Assembly: GCA_036378315.1 (NCBI GenBank)
Contig: DASUWU010000087.1
Span: 41,034 to 105,033, forward strand
Length of the DNA stretch: 64,000 bases
Source of the DNA: CALAED01 sp036378315
GTDB lineage: Bacteria; Actinomycetota; Actinomycetes; Streptosporangiales; Streptosporangiaceae
Direction of reading: 5' to 3'
In this document: one piece after another, positions 15,711 through 24,972 of the stretch
Numbering within the stretch: position 1 is the stretch's first letter
Layout: each line of letters begins with the position of its first letter
Translations under genes and position numbers: made by a program
Notes under the pieces: model-generated
Database searches by the model: none
Told to the model about the DNA's origin: nothing
What the model saw: the letters and a program-made list of their open reading frames with translations, nothing else

Positions 15711-17552
15711 TCACCTCACCGCCGCGAGCAGCGGGTCCAGCGCGTCGAGGTCGTCGTCGGGGACCGAGAGCACCACGCCGTCCACCAGCGGGCGCGCCTC
15801 GGCCAGCAGCGCGGCGGCCAGCTCCAGGCCGGTGGTCCGCTCGCGCTGGCGGCCCGCGCCCTCCAGGGCGGTCAGGGTGGCCGCCGGGATGGTCACGTCC
15901 GGCACCTCGTGGGCGAGGTAGTCGGCCTCCTCGAAGCCGCGCAGCGGAGCCACCGACAGCAGCACCGGCACATCCTCATCGGCCAGCGCGTCCATGATCC
16001 GGCGCAGCGCCTCCAGCTCGTACACCGGCGTGGTGACCAGGAACTGAGCCCCCGCACGCACCTTGGCACGGGTCCTGGCGATCTCGTCCGCGAGGTCCTC
16101 GGCGCCAGGGTTGATCCGCGCGCCGACGCAGAACGACGTCTTCGTCGTCAGCGGCAGCCCGTTGGAGTCGCGCCCGGCGTTCAGCGCGGACAGCAGTGAG
16201 ACCAGGCCGAGCGCGTCCACCTCCCAGACGCCGTCGACGGCCGGGTAGTCGCCGAGCACCGGTGGGTTGCCGGTCTCGCAGATCACGCTGCGCATGCCGA
16301 GGGCGTGCGCGCCGAGCAGCTCCGCCTGGAGCGTCATGATCGTCTTGTCCCAGGTGGTCACGGTGGCGATGCTCTCGACGCCGGCGTGCTGCTGCAGGTG
16401 CAGCGCCATGCTGACCGAGCCGAGCTGGGCCCGCGCGCTTTCGCCGGCGGTGACGGCGACCAGCGCGATGCCGCGCTCGCGCAGCGCGCCCACCACGTCC
16501 ATCGCCGCGTCGGCGACCCCGCCGACCGGCGGCGCGATCTCGGCGGCGGTGACGAACCGGCGGCGGGCCAGCCGGTCGGCGAGCCCGCCGTCCCCGATCC
16601 GCACCGGCGGCGCCGGCATGCGGGGGTGCGGCGCCGGTCGGGTGACCGGGCGGGCGACGGCGTCGCCGCCCGCGCCGTTCAGCTCGGCGATGCTCTCGGC
16701 GGCCACCCCGATGTGCGTCGGCGTCGTACCGCAGCAACCGCCGACCAGGCCGGCGCCGGCCTCCGCGAAGCGCCGCAGGTAGCGGGCGAAGTAGGTGCCG
16801 TCGATGTTGAACTCGAACCGCCGGTGGCCCAGCATGCGCGGCTGGCCGGCGTTCGGCTGCGCGCTCACCGGCAGCGAGGTGAACCTGATGAGGTCCTCCA
16901 CCACGCCCAGCATGCGCTGCGGTCCGATGGTGCAGTTCGTGCCGAGCATCGCGATCGGCAGCCCGCTCAGCGCGGCGCCCACCTCGTGCGCGGTCTCTCC
17001 GCCGAGGGTGCGGCCGTCGTCGGCGAACGTCGCCTGCGCGATGATCGGTACGTCGCCCGCCTCAGCGGCCACCCGTACCGCTTCGACCAGCTCGTCGAGG
17101 TAGCCGAACGTCTCCAGGATGAGCACGTCGACGCCGGCCGCGACGAGCGCGTCGATCTGCTCCTTCAGGACGTCGATCCGTTCGGCGGCGCCGACGCGGT
17201 GCCGCTGCTGCGCGGTGACGGCCGGGGAGACCGACCCCGCCACGAAGACCGTCCGGTCGCCGCGCCGCCGCACCTCGTCCGCCAGCCGGACCCCGGCCCG
17301 GTTGATCTCCGCCACCCGGTCGCCGTAGCCCTGGTCGCCGAGCCACAGCCGGTTGGCGCCGAACGTGTTGGTCTGGATGATGTCGGCCCCCGAGCTGACG
17401 TAGCTCTCGTGCAGGGTCGCGACCAGCGAAGGGTCGGACAGGTTGAGCTCGGGCAGCGCCCGGTCGAGGGTGTTGCCCGCGGCGTGCAGCATCGTCCCCA
17501 TCGCCCCGTCGGCGATGAGGACGCGGGTGCCGACGACGTCGACGAACCTCAT
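15711..17552 (-). CDS. Bifunctional homocysteine S-methyltransferase / methylenetetrahydrofolate reductase
   Basis: 613-residue fusion like Bacillus YitJ. Residues 1-~300: Zn-dependent homocysteine methyltransferase, start ADGAMGTML, zinc cysteines in LGTNCTIGP and VGGCCGTTPTHI. Residues ~320-613: MetF-type reductase with AEIAPPVGG, VTAGES and CVGARINPGAEDL. It would move a one-carbon unit from methylene-THF into methionine, or accept methyl groups from another donor. ATG overlaps the pucR stop (ATGA), so it is translationally coupled to a PucR regulator and adjacent to a molybdenum hydroxylase, which suggests a catabolic C1 role rather than housekeeping methionine synthesis (inference). Confidence 0.9.
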   Translation of the reverse strand: MRFVDVVGTRVLIADGAMGTMLHAAGNTLDRALPELNLSDPSLVATLHESYVSSGADIIQTNTFGANRLWLGDQGYGDRVAEINRAGVRLADEVRRRGDRTVFVAGSVSPAVTAQQRHRVGAAERIDVLKEQIDALVAAGVDVLILETFGYLDELVEAVRVAAEAGDVPIIAQATFADDGRTLGGETAHEVGAALSGLPIAMLGTNCTIGPQRMLGVVEDLIRFTSLPVSAQPNAGQPRMLGHRRFEFNIDGTYFARYLRRFAEAGAGLVGGCCGTTPTHIGVAAESIAELNGAGGDAVARPVTRPAPHPRMPAPPVRIGDGGLADRLARRRFVTAAEIAPPVGGVADAAMDVVGALRERGIALVAVTAGESARAQLGSVSMALHLQQHAGVESIATVTTWDKTIMTLQAELLGAHALGMRSVICETGNPPVLGDYPAVDGVWEVDALGLVSLLSALNAGRDSNGLPLTTKTSFCVGARINPGAEDLADEIARTRAKVRAGAQFLVTTPVYELEALRRIMDALADEDVPVLLSVAPLRGFEEADYLAHEVPDVTIPAATLTALEGAGRQRERTTGLELAAALLAEARPLVDGVVLSVPDDDLDALDPLLAAVR

Positions 17553-18889
17553 GATTCCCCCAAAGCTGTGAGGATCTCGAGCGCCACCTGCGCCATGAGG
17601 CGATCCCGGTAGGCGTCCAGGTGCAGCCCGGTGATCTCCTCGATGCGCTTGATTCGGTAGGCCACGGTGTTGGGATGGACGTGCAGGTCGCGGGAGGCGC
17701 GCTGCGGGCTGCTGTTGGCGCGGAAGTACGCGGCCAGCGTCGCGAGGTACTCCGAGCGGTGCTCCCGCTCGTGCACGCTCAGCCTGCCCAGCACGTCGCG
17801 GGCGAACGAGCGCAGCTCGGCCAGCTCGGGCACCTGCAACAGCAGCCGGTGGATGCCGAGGTCCTCGAACGAGGCGACCGTGCCGGCCCGGCCGAGCCGG
17901 CGCAGCGTCTCGATGGTGCGGTGCGCCTCGGCGTACGACCGGGCGATCTCCTGCGGGTCGCGGCAGCAGCCGCCGATCCCGATGATCACCTTGGTGTCCG
18001 GGAACAGCTCGGCCAGCCGGTTCAGGCAGACGGCGGCGAGCCGGCGCGGCGCGGTCTCGGCCGGCCCGGCCGGCCCCGGCTCCGCGGCGACGACCACCAC
18101 CTCGTCCTCGCGCGCCGAGATGATCGCCTCGCTCGCCCGGGTGGTGAAGAAGTGCTCGATGCTGTCGCGGGCGCGCTGGCGCAGCCCCTCGGCGTCCTCG
18201 ACGCCCCCGCCGGCCCGAGGCACCTCGAACGCGATCACCAGCACGCTGTGGTCGCGGCCCGGCTGGTACCCGAGGTGCGCCGCCCACCGTTCGGCCTCGC
18301 CCTCCTCGCGGCCGCGCCCGAGCAGCAACCCCTCGACGAGGTCGTCGCGCACCCGCCGGGACGCGGCCGCGACCACGCGTTCGCGGCCGAGGATGACGCC
18401 GCAGATCGTGGCCGCGTGCTCGGTCACGAGGAGGCTCATGTCGTCTTCGAGGCTCTTGTCGGCGGAGTCGAAGGTGAGCAGGTGGGCCGGCACCTCGTCG
18501 CCGACGAGGACGGGCGCGACGATGGCGGCCGGCATGTCGCCGACCCGCGGCAGCCGCAGCGCCCGGTGGCTCTGCCGCGAGGCGCGCAGCACCTGCCCGA
18601 GCCGCGGGTGCACCACCTGCTCGCGGATGGTCTCGGCCGCCTGCTCGGGCGCGACGCCGGGTGCGCCGGCGGCCAGCACGTCCATCATCTCGTTGACGAC
18701 GGCGACCGTCGCGTCCGTGCGGTCGGCGAGCAGCCGGGCGAGGCTGTCCAGGTCGGCGTTCTGCAGCGCGAGACCCGACAGATGGCGGTACACGGTCACC
18801 AGCTCGCGCAGCACCTTGTTCTCGCGCCCCAGGTCTTTGGGGCCGGCCACGTTAGGGGCCCGGCCGCGTGCCACCAGCCCATCCGCCAT
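17549..18889 (-). CDS. PucR family transcriptional regulator
   Basis: 446-residue regulator. A helical N-terminal part is followed by a GAF-like sensory middle (LARLLADRTDATVAVVNEMMDVLA...), a GGDEF-like CdaR segment (VIIGIGGCCRDPQEIARSYAEAHRTIETLRRLGR) and the C-terminal PucR HTH (SSPQRASRDLHVHPNTVAYRIKRIEEITGLHL). Relatives control purine, sugar-diacid or aromatic catabolism. It heads the transcript with the methyltransferase/MTHFR fusion and is preceded by palindromic sites that it may bind itself. Confidence 0.9.
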   Translation of the reverse strand: MADGLVARGRAPNVAGPKDLGRENKVLRELVTVYRHLSGLALQNADLDSLARLLADRTDATVAVVNEMMDVLAAGAPGVAPEQAAETIREQVVHPRLGQVLRASRQSHRALRLPRVGDMPAAIVAPVLVGDEVPAHLLTFDSADKSLEDDMSLLVTEHAATICGVILGRERVVAAASRRVRDDLVEGLLLGRGREEGEAERWAAHLGYQPGRDHSVLVIAFEVPRAGGGVEDAEGLRQRARDSIEHFFTTRASEAIISAREDEVVVVAAEPGPAGPAETAPRRLAAVCLNRLAELFPDTKVIIGIGGCCRDPQEIARSYAEAHRTIETLRRLGRAGTVASFEDLGIHRLLLQVPELAELRSFARDVLGRLSVHEREHRSEYLATLAAYFRANSSPQRASRDLHVHPNTVAYRIKRIEEITGLHLDAYRDRLMAQVALEILTALGES

Positions 18890-18917
18890 GATCCGCCCAG
18901 CTTATTACCTGATCTAG

Positions 18918-18944
18918 CCACAAACTTTGTGGAAGGCCACAAAT
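18918..18944. promoter_or_regulatory. Double palindrome upstream of pucR (putative operator)
   Basis: CCACAAA-C-TTTGTGG is a perfect 15-bp palindrome at 18918-18932. Its right arm also pairs with CCACAAA at 18937-18943 across AAGG, giving TTTGTGG-AAGG-CCACAAA. Three equal half-sites lie in 27 bp, 29 bp before the pucR ATG, overlapping any likely promoter. The half-site matches that before the coxL-like gene. Autoregulation is inferred. Confidence 0.6.
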
Positions 18945-19102
18945 AAGACAGATAGCACCATGAGTCCGGCTCCGGCGAGCTCGCCAGGACGTTTGTGTCC
19001 GGGCACAGGAACGCGCCGGGTTGTTTGGGGCATCCGTCGTTGATCCTGGCCGCGGGCCGGTGACAGCGTGCGAACCAGGTCTACCAACGGCGGGAGAGCC
19101 CT

Positions 19103-19447
19103 ATGGGCGGATCTGAGACTTGCCCCCACTGCGGTGCGGTACGCGGCGCCGTGCCGGAGCGGCGCGGGCCGCTGGAGGCCCTGTACCAGGAGATCGCGCG
19201 GATCCGTGAGATCGCCGAACGGCAGGAAACCGACCGGCGGCCCGGTCCGCGCGACGTCGAGCATGACTCCGCGCGTGACCCCGCGCGGGACTCCGGGCGG
19301 GACCCCGGCCAGTCCGACCGGGAGACGATCGCACGGCTGACCCGCGAGGTGCAGATGCTCCGCGAGACCGTCGCCCGGCTCCGCGGCACCACGCACCGGG
19401 CCGCGACCGCCCGTCCCGCGCACCACGTACGATCACCGGCCGCCTGA
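19103..19447 (+). CDS. Small hypothetical protein with CxxC and coiled coil
   Basis: 114 residues: an N-terminal CPHC motif (half of a zinc ribbon), a short helix, a charged segment with repeated RD pairs (ARDPARDSGRDPGQSDRE), and a predicted helix rich in heptad-like hydrophobics (IARLTREVQMLRETVARLRG). Third codon positions are strongly G+C-rich, which supports coding on this strand over the overlapping reverse frame. GGGAGAG precedes the ATG. A dimeric DNA- or metal-binding role is possible, but no family was recognised. Confidence 0.55.
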   Translation: MGGSETCPHCGAVRGAVPERRGPLEALYQEIARIREIAERQETDRRPGPRDVEHDSARDPARDSGRDPGQSDRETIARLTREVQMLRETVARLRGTTHRAATARPAHHVRSPAA

Positions 19448-19593
19448 CCGGCCCGTTTACCGTTGAGGCTCCCCGACCGACCCGCGGGGGGACCACGCCG
19501 TTCGCCGGATGCTGATCGCTATTGCGTGATCATCGCGAATGGGCGATGGTGAGCGGTGGAGGAGTCGACGTCCCCGCCCGAAGGGCTGCGTCG

Positions 19594-22533
19594 ATGCGTC
19601 GCTGGAACCGGACCGTCTTGTCGGTCGTCACGTCGTTCGCCACCTCGTTCGTCACGGCCGCCGCGCTGATGTTGACAGCGGCCACGCCCGCAAGGTCGGC
19701 GCAGCCCGCTGCCGCGGGCCGCGCGGCGAGCCATGCCGTCACCTACGACAGGTACTCGCTGATGATCGACGGGCGGCGGGTGTGGCTCTGGTCGGCCGAG
19801 TTCCACTACTTCAGGCTGCCCAATCCCGACCTGTGGCGGGACCAGCTCGAAAAGCTCAAGGCGGCCGGCTTCAACGCCGTCTCGCTCTACTTCAGCTGGG
19901 CCTTCCACTCGCCGGCGCCCGGCCAGTACGACTTCACCGGCGTGCGCGACGTCGACAAGCTGCTCGACATCGCCGCCGACGTCGGGCTCTACGTGATCGC
20001 CCGCCCGGGCCCGTACGTCAACGCCGAGCTGGACTCCGGCGGCTTCCCGGCGTGGTTGGGCACCATCCAGGGCCGGGCCCGTACCAGCGCCGACGACTAC
20101 CAGGCCGCCTGGGAGGACTGGTACGACCACGTCAACGCCATCATCGCCCGGCACCAGATCACCGACGGCCGGGGCAGCGTCGTGCTTTACCAGATCGAGA
20201 ACGAGTACGACGCGGGCGACGCGGCCTACATGGAGGAGCTGAAGGCGGCGGCCAGGGCGGACGGCATCACGGTGCCGCTGTTCCACAACGACAAGGGCCG
20301 CAACCTGCGCTGGGCGTCCGGCCCCGGCGCGCCCGACCTGTATGGGACCGACACCTACCCGGCGGGCTTCGACTGCAACCGCACGTCCTTCCCCGGTCTC
20401 ACCGACTACCGCTTCCTGCGCCCCGGCGTGGGCGACCGGCCGTTCATCTGGGGCGAGTTCCAGGGCGGCGCCTTCGACCCGTGGGGCGGGCCCGGATACC
20501 AGGCGTGCCGCCGGATGACCGGGCCGACGTTCGAGCGGATGTTCTACGACAACAACATCGAGAACGGGTTCACCGTACAGAACCTCTACATGACGTACGG
20601 CGGGACCAACTGGGGCTGGCAGGCCGACCCGAACGTGGTCTACACGTCCTATGACTACGGCGCGGCCTTCACCGAGCAGCGCGAGCTCACCGAGAAGGTG
20701 CCGGTGCTCAAGCAGCAGGCCTACCTCGTCGCCTCCGTGCCCGACCTGCTGAAGACCGACGACATCGGCGAGCAGGCCGGTGACAACCCGGCGTTGCGGG
20801 TGTGGGTCAAGCGCAACCCGGACACGAACGCGACGTTCTACTTCGTCCGGCACGCCGGCAACGGCACGGCGGCCACGAACGACTCGACCACGTTCACCGT
20901 GGACGTCCCCGACGGCACCTACACGGTGCCGCAGCAGCCGGGCACCGCGCTGCAGATCAACGGCAGGGACTTCAAGATCCTCACCGCCGGCTACACCATG
21001 GACCGGCAGCGGCTCGTCTACTCCACCTCGGAGATCATGACGCACGCGCGGCTCGGCGACCACGACGTGGCGCTGCTGCACGGCCGGTCCGGCGAGCCGG
21101 GCGAGACCGTGCTGCGGTACGCGAGCGAGCCGCGCGTCGAGGTGCTCGCCGGCACGGTGACCGCCACCTGGGACGCCGCGCGCGGCGACCTGCGGCTGAA
21201 CTACGTCCACGACGGTCTCGCGCGGGTGCGCCTCTCGGGTGGCGGCCGGCCGCCGCTCGACCTGCTGCTCGCCGACAGCGACACCGCCTCGACGTTCTGG
21301 CGGCTCGACGCGGCCGGCGGTCCTGTGCTCGCCCGCGGCGCCTACCTGGTGCGCTCGGCCGAGCGGCACGGCGGGGCGCTGACGCTGCGCGGCGACACCG
21401 CGGCCCCTGGCGGGTTGGAGGTCTTCGCCGACCGCGCCACGCGGGTCGTCTTCTGGAACGGGCGGCCACTGCACGCCACCAGGACGCCGTACGGCACGCT
21501 GACCGCGACCCTGCCCGGGCCGGCGCCGGCGCACCTGCCCGCGCTGACCGGCTGGCGCTACGCCCAGGACGTGCCGGAGGCCGACCCCGGCTTCGACGAC
21601 GGCGGCTGGACGGTCGCCGACCACACCACCACGAACAACCCGACCAAGCCGGCCACGCTGCCGGTGCTCTACTCCGACGATTACGGGGCCCACTACGGCG
21701 ACGTGTGGTACCGGGGCCACTTCACCGCCACCGGGGCCGAGACCGGCATCTCGCTCACCGCGGGCACCGGCCGCGCCGGCATCTGGTCGGCGTGGGTCAA
21801 CGGGCGCTTCCTCGGCACGGTCAAGACCGGCACGGCCGGCGGCGACCAGAACTCGAGCGCGAACCTCGCCTTCCCCGCCGGCGTCCTGCGACTGGGCGCC
21901 GACAACGTCGTCTCGGTGCTCGTCCGGGTCATGGGGCACAACGAGGACGGCGGCAGCAACGACAACCAGAAGCGGCCGCGCGGCCTGCTCGCCGCGTCCA
22001 TCACCGGCGCCGACCCCGCCGCGCCCGCGGCGACCTGGCGGATCGAGGGCGGGCGCCCCGACCCGGTGCGCGGCCCGCAGAACAACGGCGGCCTGCACGG
22101 CGAGCGGGCCGGCTACCCGCTGCCCGGCTACCCCGACCGCGGCTGGACGGCGGTGACGCTGCCGCGCCAGGAGACCACGCCGGGCGTGGCGTGGTACCGC
22201 ACCACGGCACGGCTCGACCTGCCGGCCGGCCAGGACGTGCCGGTGGGCCTGCGCTTCACCGACGACCCCGCCCGCCACTACCGGGTGCTGATCTTCGTGA
22301 ACGGCTGGAACGTCGGTCAGTACGTCAACGACCTCGGTCCGCAGCACGTGTTCGTCCTGCCGCAGGGCATCCTGCGCCACCACGGCAAGAACACCATCGC
22401 GCTCGCGGTCTGGTCCTACGACGACTCGACCGGCGGGCTCGGGCAGGTCGACCTCGTCGCGATGGCCGACCACGCCACCGGCGCCCGCATCGGCGACATC
22501 GCCTCCCCGCCCTGGCGCCCCGGCACCGGCTGA
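19594..22533 (+). CDS. Secreted glycoside hydrolase family 35 beta-galactosidase
   Basis: About 979 residues. Signal peptide MRRWNRTVLSVVTSFATSFVTAAALMLTAATPARSA, then the GH35 barrel: EFHYFRLP, PGPYVNAELDSGG, the acid/base glutamate in YQIENEYD and the nucleophile glutamate in FIWGEFQGG. Downstream are beta-sandwich domains including jelly-roll segments (WYRGHFTATG..., VNGRFLG, FVNGWNVGQYVNDLGPQ). The enzyme removes terminal beta-galactose outside the cell. An in-frame ATG 48 nt upstream is possible, but this start gives the cleanest signal peptide. Confidence 0.92.
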   Translation: MRRWNRTVLSVVTSFATSFVTAAALMLTAATPARSAQPAAAGRAASHAVTYDRYSLMIDGRRVWLWSAEFHYFRLPNPDLWRDQLEKLKAAGFNAVSLYFSWAFHSPAPGQYDFTGVRDVDKLLDIAADVGLYVIARPGPYVNAELDSGGFPAWLGTIQGRARTSADDYQAAWEDWYDHVNAIIARHQITDGRGSVVLYQIENEYDAGDAAYMEELKAAARADGITVPLFHNDKGRNLRWASGPGAPDLYGTDTYPAGFDCNRTSFPGLTDYRFLRPGVGDRPFIWGEFQGGAFDPWGGPGYQACRRMTGPTFERMFYDNNIENGFTVQNLYMTYGGTNWGWQADPNVVYTSYDYGAAFTEQRELTEKVPVLKQQAYLVASVPDLLKTDDIGEQAGDNPALRVWVKRNPDTNATFYFVRHAGNGTAATNDSTTFTVDVPDGTYTVPQQPGTALQINGRDFKILTAGYTMDRQRLVYSTSEIMTHARLGDHDVALLHGRSGEPGETVLRYASEPRVEVLAGTVTATWDAARGDLRLNYVHDGLARVRLSGGGRPPLDLLLADSDTASTFWRLDAAGGPVLARGAYLVRSAERHGGALTLRGDTAAPGGLEVFADRATRVVFWNGRPLHATRTPYGTLTATLPGPAPAHLPALTGWRYAQDVPEADPGFDDGGWTVADHTTTNNPTKPATLPVLYSDDYGAHYGDVWYRGHFTATGAETGISLTAGTGRAGIWSAWVNGRFLGTVKTGTAGGDQNSSANLAFPAGVLRLGADNVVSVLVRVMGHNEDGGSNDNQKRPRGLLAASITGADPAAPAATWRIEGGRPDPVRGPQNNGGLHGERAGYPLPGYPDRGWTAVTLPRQETTPGVAWYRTTARLDLPAGQDVPVGLRFTDDPARHYRVLIFVNGWNVGQYVNDLGPQHVFVLPQGILRHHGKNTIALAVWSYDDSTGGLGQVDLVAMADHATGARIGDIASPPWRPGTG

Positions 22534-22570
22534 CGGGCACCGCGGCGCCGCACAACTCCTTCACCTGAGG

Positions 22571-22603
22571 GTTTCACGGCCGGGCACCGGAGTTTCACGG
22601 CCG
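22571..22603 (+). promoter_or_regulatory. Direct repeats abutting a -35 element (possible activator site)
   Basis: GTTTCACGGCCG occurs at 22571-22582 and 22592-22603, exactly 21 bp apart (two helical turns), ending 1 bp before a TTGACA. Spacing and position fit a class-II activator or a second regulator of the arabinofuranosidase gene. Confidence 0.45.
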
Positions 22604-22604
22604 C

Positions 22605-22634
22605 TTGACAGCGAACTGGGTGTGCTCTGACTAT
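22605..22634 (+). promoter_or_regulatory. Promoter for the arabinofuranosidase-like gene
   Basis: TTGACA (22605-22610), an 18-bp spacer and GACTAT (22629-22634). The -10 runs into a perfect LacI-type palindrome, so repression by occlusion is expected. The leader to the chosen start is about 180 nt; nothing obvious is encoded in it. Confidence 0.55.
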
Positions 22635-22647
22635 GGGAGCGCTCCCA
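22634..22647. promoter_or_regulatory. CebR-like LacI-family operator
   Basis: TGGGAGCGCTCCCA, a perfect 14-bp palindrome equal to the cellobiose-responsive CebR box known in Streptomyces. It overlaps the -10 region. No LacI-family gene is in this window, so the repressor would act from elsewhere in the genome. Confidence 0.75.
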
Positions 22648-22822
22648 CCGCAGACGGTTATGGTCGTTCGGGCATTCGGGGCCCGCGTGGGCGTGGGGTC
22701 GCCGGTTTAGCGAGCCCGGCGGCACGCGTCGCGGTCCCCGAGCCGCGCTCCACCGTGCGACCATGCTTGCTTCCGTCGTCGCGGTTCGTCGCTGGAACGG
22801 GGCGAGGACGGTGAGGATTCGC

Positions 22823-24931
22823 ATGCGCGATTCGAAGGCCCTGCGTCTACGGCGACTGGTGACATGCACGGCAGTGGTGCTGGCGGTGGGAGCACTCATG
22901 ACCACGCCGGGCCAGGCGGCCCCGGCCTCCGGCGCGCCGGCCGCCCGGGCCGCGGCCGCCTCGTCCGCGGCCGCGGCGGCCACCGTGACGGTCGACGCCA
23001 AGGCCGGGCTCGGCGCCATCCCCGGCACCGGGTACGGCATCAACGCCGCCGTGTGGGACTCCCACATGAACGACCCCGAGGTCGCCACGTTGATGCGCGC
23101 CGCGAACGTCGGCATGGTGCGCTACCCGGGCGGGTCGTACGGCGACATCTACCACTGGCGGGACAACACCGCGACCGGCGGCTTCGTCGCGCCCGGCACC
23201 GACTTCGACGCGTTCATGGGGACCGTACGGGCGGCCGGCGCGCAGCCGATCATCATCGCGAACTACGGTTCTGGCACGCCGCAGGAGGCCGCGGACTGGG
23301 TGCGGTACGCCAACATCACCAAGGGGTACGGCGCCAGGTTCTGGGAGATCGGCAACGAGCTGTACGGCAACGGCTTCTACGGTTCGGCCTGGGAGACCGA
23401 CTCCCACTCCGACAAGAGTCCGGCAGCGTACGCCCGCAACGTGCTCGACTACGCCGCCGCGATGAAGGCGGTCGACCCGTCGGTCAAGGTCGGCGCGGTG
23501 CTGACGATGCCGGGCAACTGGCCGGACGGCGTGCAGAACAGCGGCGACCAGAACGACTGGAACCACACCGTGCTGTCCATCGTCGCGGGGTCGATCGACT
23601 TCGTCAGCGTGCACTGGTACCCGAGCGCGTCGTCCGCTGCCGACACGCTGACCAGGCCGTCACTGGTCGCCGACTCGCTCTACCAGCTCCGCCGCCAGCT
23701 CGACCAGTACGCCGGCGACCGGGCGAGCGACATCGGCATCGCGCTGACCGAGGTGAACACCAACCTCACCCCGCAGACCACGCCGATGAGCGCGCTGTTC
23801 GCGGCCGACAACTCCATGACGTGGCTGGAGAACGGCGTGTTCACCGTCGACTGGTGGAACACCCACAACGGCGTCGGCACGGTGGGGACTGTGGACGGCG
23901 TCACCGACTTCGCCGACTTCGGCGCGCTGTCCAGCGGCCTGTGCTCGGGCGACGTGTGCGAGCCCGCCGCCAACACGCCGTTCCCGGCGTACTTCGGCAT
24001 GAAGATGTCCGGCACGCTGGGCGGGGCCGGCGACACCATGGTGCGGGCCGGCTCGACCGACCCGCTCGTCACCGCGCACGCCGTCCGGCATGCGAACGGC
24101 GACCTGAGCGTCATGCTGATCAACAAGGACCACGACAACGCGCACACGGTGTCCCTGGCCTACACCGGGTTCACCCCGGACGGCGCCACCCCGACCGTAC
24201 GGTCGTACGAGCGGAACGCGACGTCGATCACCTCGGCGCCGGCCGGCGCCGCCGACGCCCAGAGCGTCCCGCCGTACTCGATCGTGACGGTCGACCTGCA
24301 CGCGGCCGCCGGAAGCACGACCGCGCTGGCCGCGCCCGGCCGGCCGGGGGTGTCCGGAGTCACCGACACCAAGGCCACGGTGTCGTGGCGCGCGAGCGCG
24401 GGCGGCACGGTCGACAAGTACGAGGTGTACCGCCAGGTCGGCAGCGCCAGCGAGCTGCTCGGCACCACGACAGGCACCTCATTCACCGCCGCCAACCTGC
24501 GGCCCGGCACCGGGTACGCGCTGAACGTCCTGGCCCGCGACCACGATGGGCGGCTGTCCGCGCCGTCGGCCCCGGTGCGGTTCACCACAGGGACGCCGAG
24601 CGACAGCGCCTGCACCGTCTCCTACCGGGTCACCAACGCCTGGGGCAGCGGCTTCGTCGCCGATGTCGTCATCACGAACCGGAGCGCGGAACCGGCCACC
24701 GGCTGGACCCTGGCCTTCACCTTCCCCGCGGGCAGCGAGAGGGTCGACAGCGGCTGGAACGGCACCTGGACCGAGACCGGCCGCGACGTCACGCTCACCC
24801 CGGCCGACTTCAACACGACGCTGGACGCGAACGGCGGCACGACCGACGTCGGGTTCGTCGGGGCCAACGACGGCGCGTACCCGTCACCCGGCGCGTTCAC
24901 CCTCAACGGCACGATCTGCTCGACGACCTGA
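22823..24931 (+). CDS. Secreted GH51/GH39-like alpha-L-arabinofuranosidase with Fn3 and CBM2 domains
   Basis: About 702 residues: signal peptide (LRRLVTCTAVVLAVGALMTTPGQA), a barrel domain with GYGINAAVWDSHMN, the acid/base in FWEIGNELYG and a likely nucleophile Glu in IALTEVNTN, then a fibronectin-III domain (~PGRPGVSGVTDTKATVSW...YALNVLARD) and a C-terminal CBM2 (CTVSYRVTNAWGSGFVADVVITN...TICSTT) with paired terminal cysteines. CBM2 targets cellulose or xylan. A GTG 12 nt upstream is an alternative start. The gene lies behind a CebR-like operator. Confidence 0.85.
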   Translation: MRDSKALRLRRLVTCTAVVLAVGALMTTPGQAAPASGAPAARAAAASSAAAAATVTVDAKAGLGAIPGTGYGINAAVWDSHMNDPEVATLMRAANVGMVRYPGGSYGDIYHWRDNTATGGFVAPGTDFDAFMGTVRAAGAQPIIIANYGSGTPQEAADWVRYANITKGYGARFWEIGNELYGNGFYGSAWETDSHSDKSPAAYARNVLDYAAAMKAVDPSVKVGAVLTMPGNWPDGVQNSGDQNDWNHTVLSIVAGSIDFVSVHWYPSASSAADTLTRPSLVADSLYQLRRQLDQYAGDRASDIGIALTEVNTNLTPQTTPMSALFAADNSMTWLENGVFTVDWWNTHNGVGTVGTVDGVTDFADFGALSSGLCSGDVCEPAANTPFPAYFGMKMSGTLGGAGDTMVRAGSTDPLVTAHAVRHANGDLSVMLINKDHDNAHTVSLAYTGFTPDGATPTVRSYERNATSITSAPAGAADAQSVPPYSIVTVDLHAAAGSTTALAAPGRPGVSGVTDTKATVSWRASAGGTVDKYEVYRQVGSASELLGTTTGTSFTAANLRPGTGYALNVLARDHDGRLSAPSAPVRFTTGTPSDSACTVSYRVTNAWGSGFVADVVITNRSAEPATGWTLAFTFPAGSERVDSGWNGTWTETGRDVTLTPADFNTTLDANGGTTDVGFVGANDGAYPSPGAFTLNGTICSTT

Positions 24932-24972
24932 CCCGGATCCCTATCATCGAGGTTGTCCGGAGAGGGGGCGGT

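Noticed and set aside
18914..19426. Minus-strand 170-codon frame overlapping the small CPHC protein
   Set aside because: It would run through the pucR operator and shows no motif; codon bias favours the plus strand.
19519..22473. A 984-codon open frame on the minus strand opposite the GH35 gene
   Set aside because: Its Arg/Val/Asp-rich translation matches no fold and results from high third-position G+C of the real gene; the plus strand has signal peptide and catalytic motifs.
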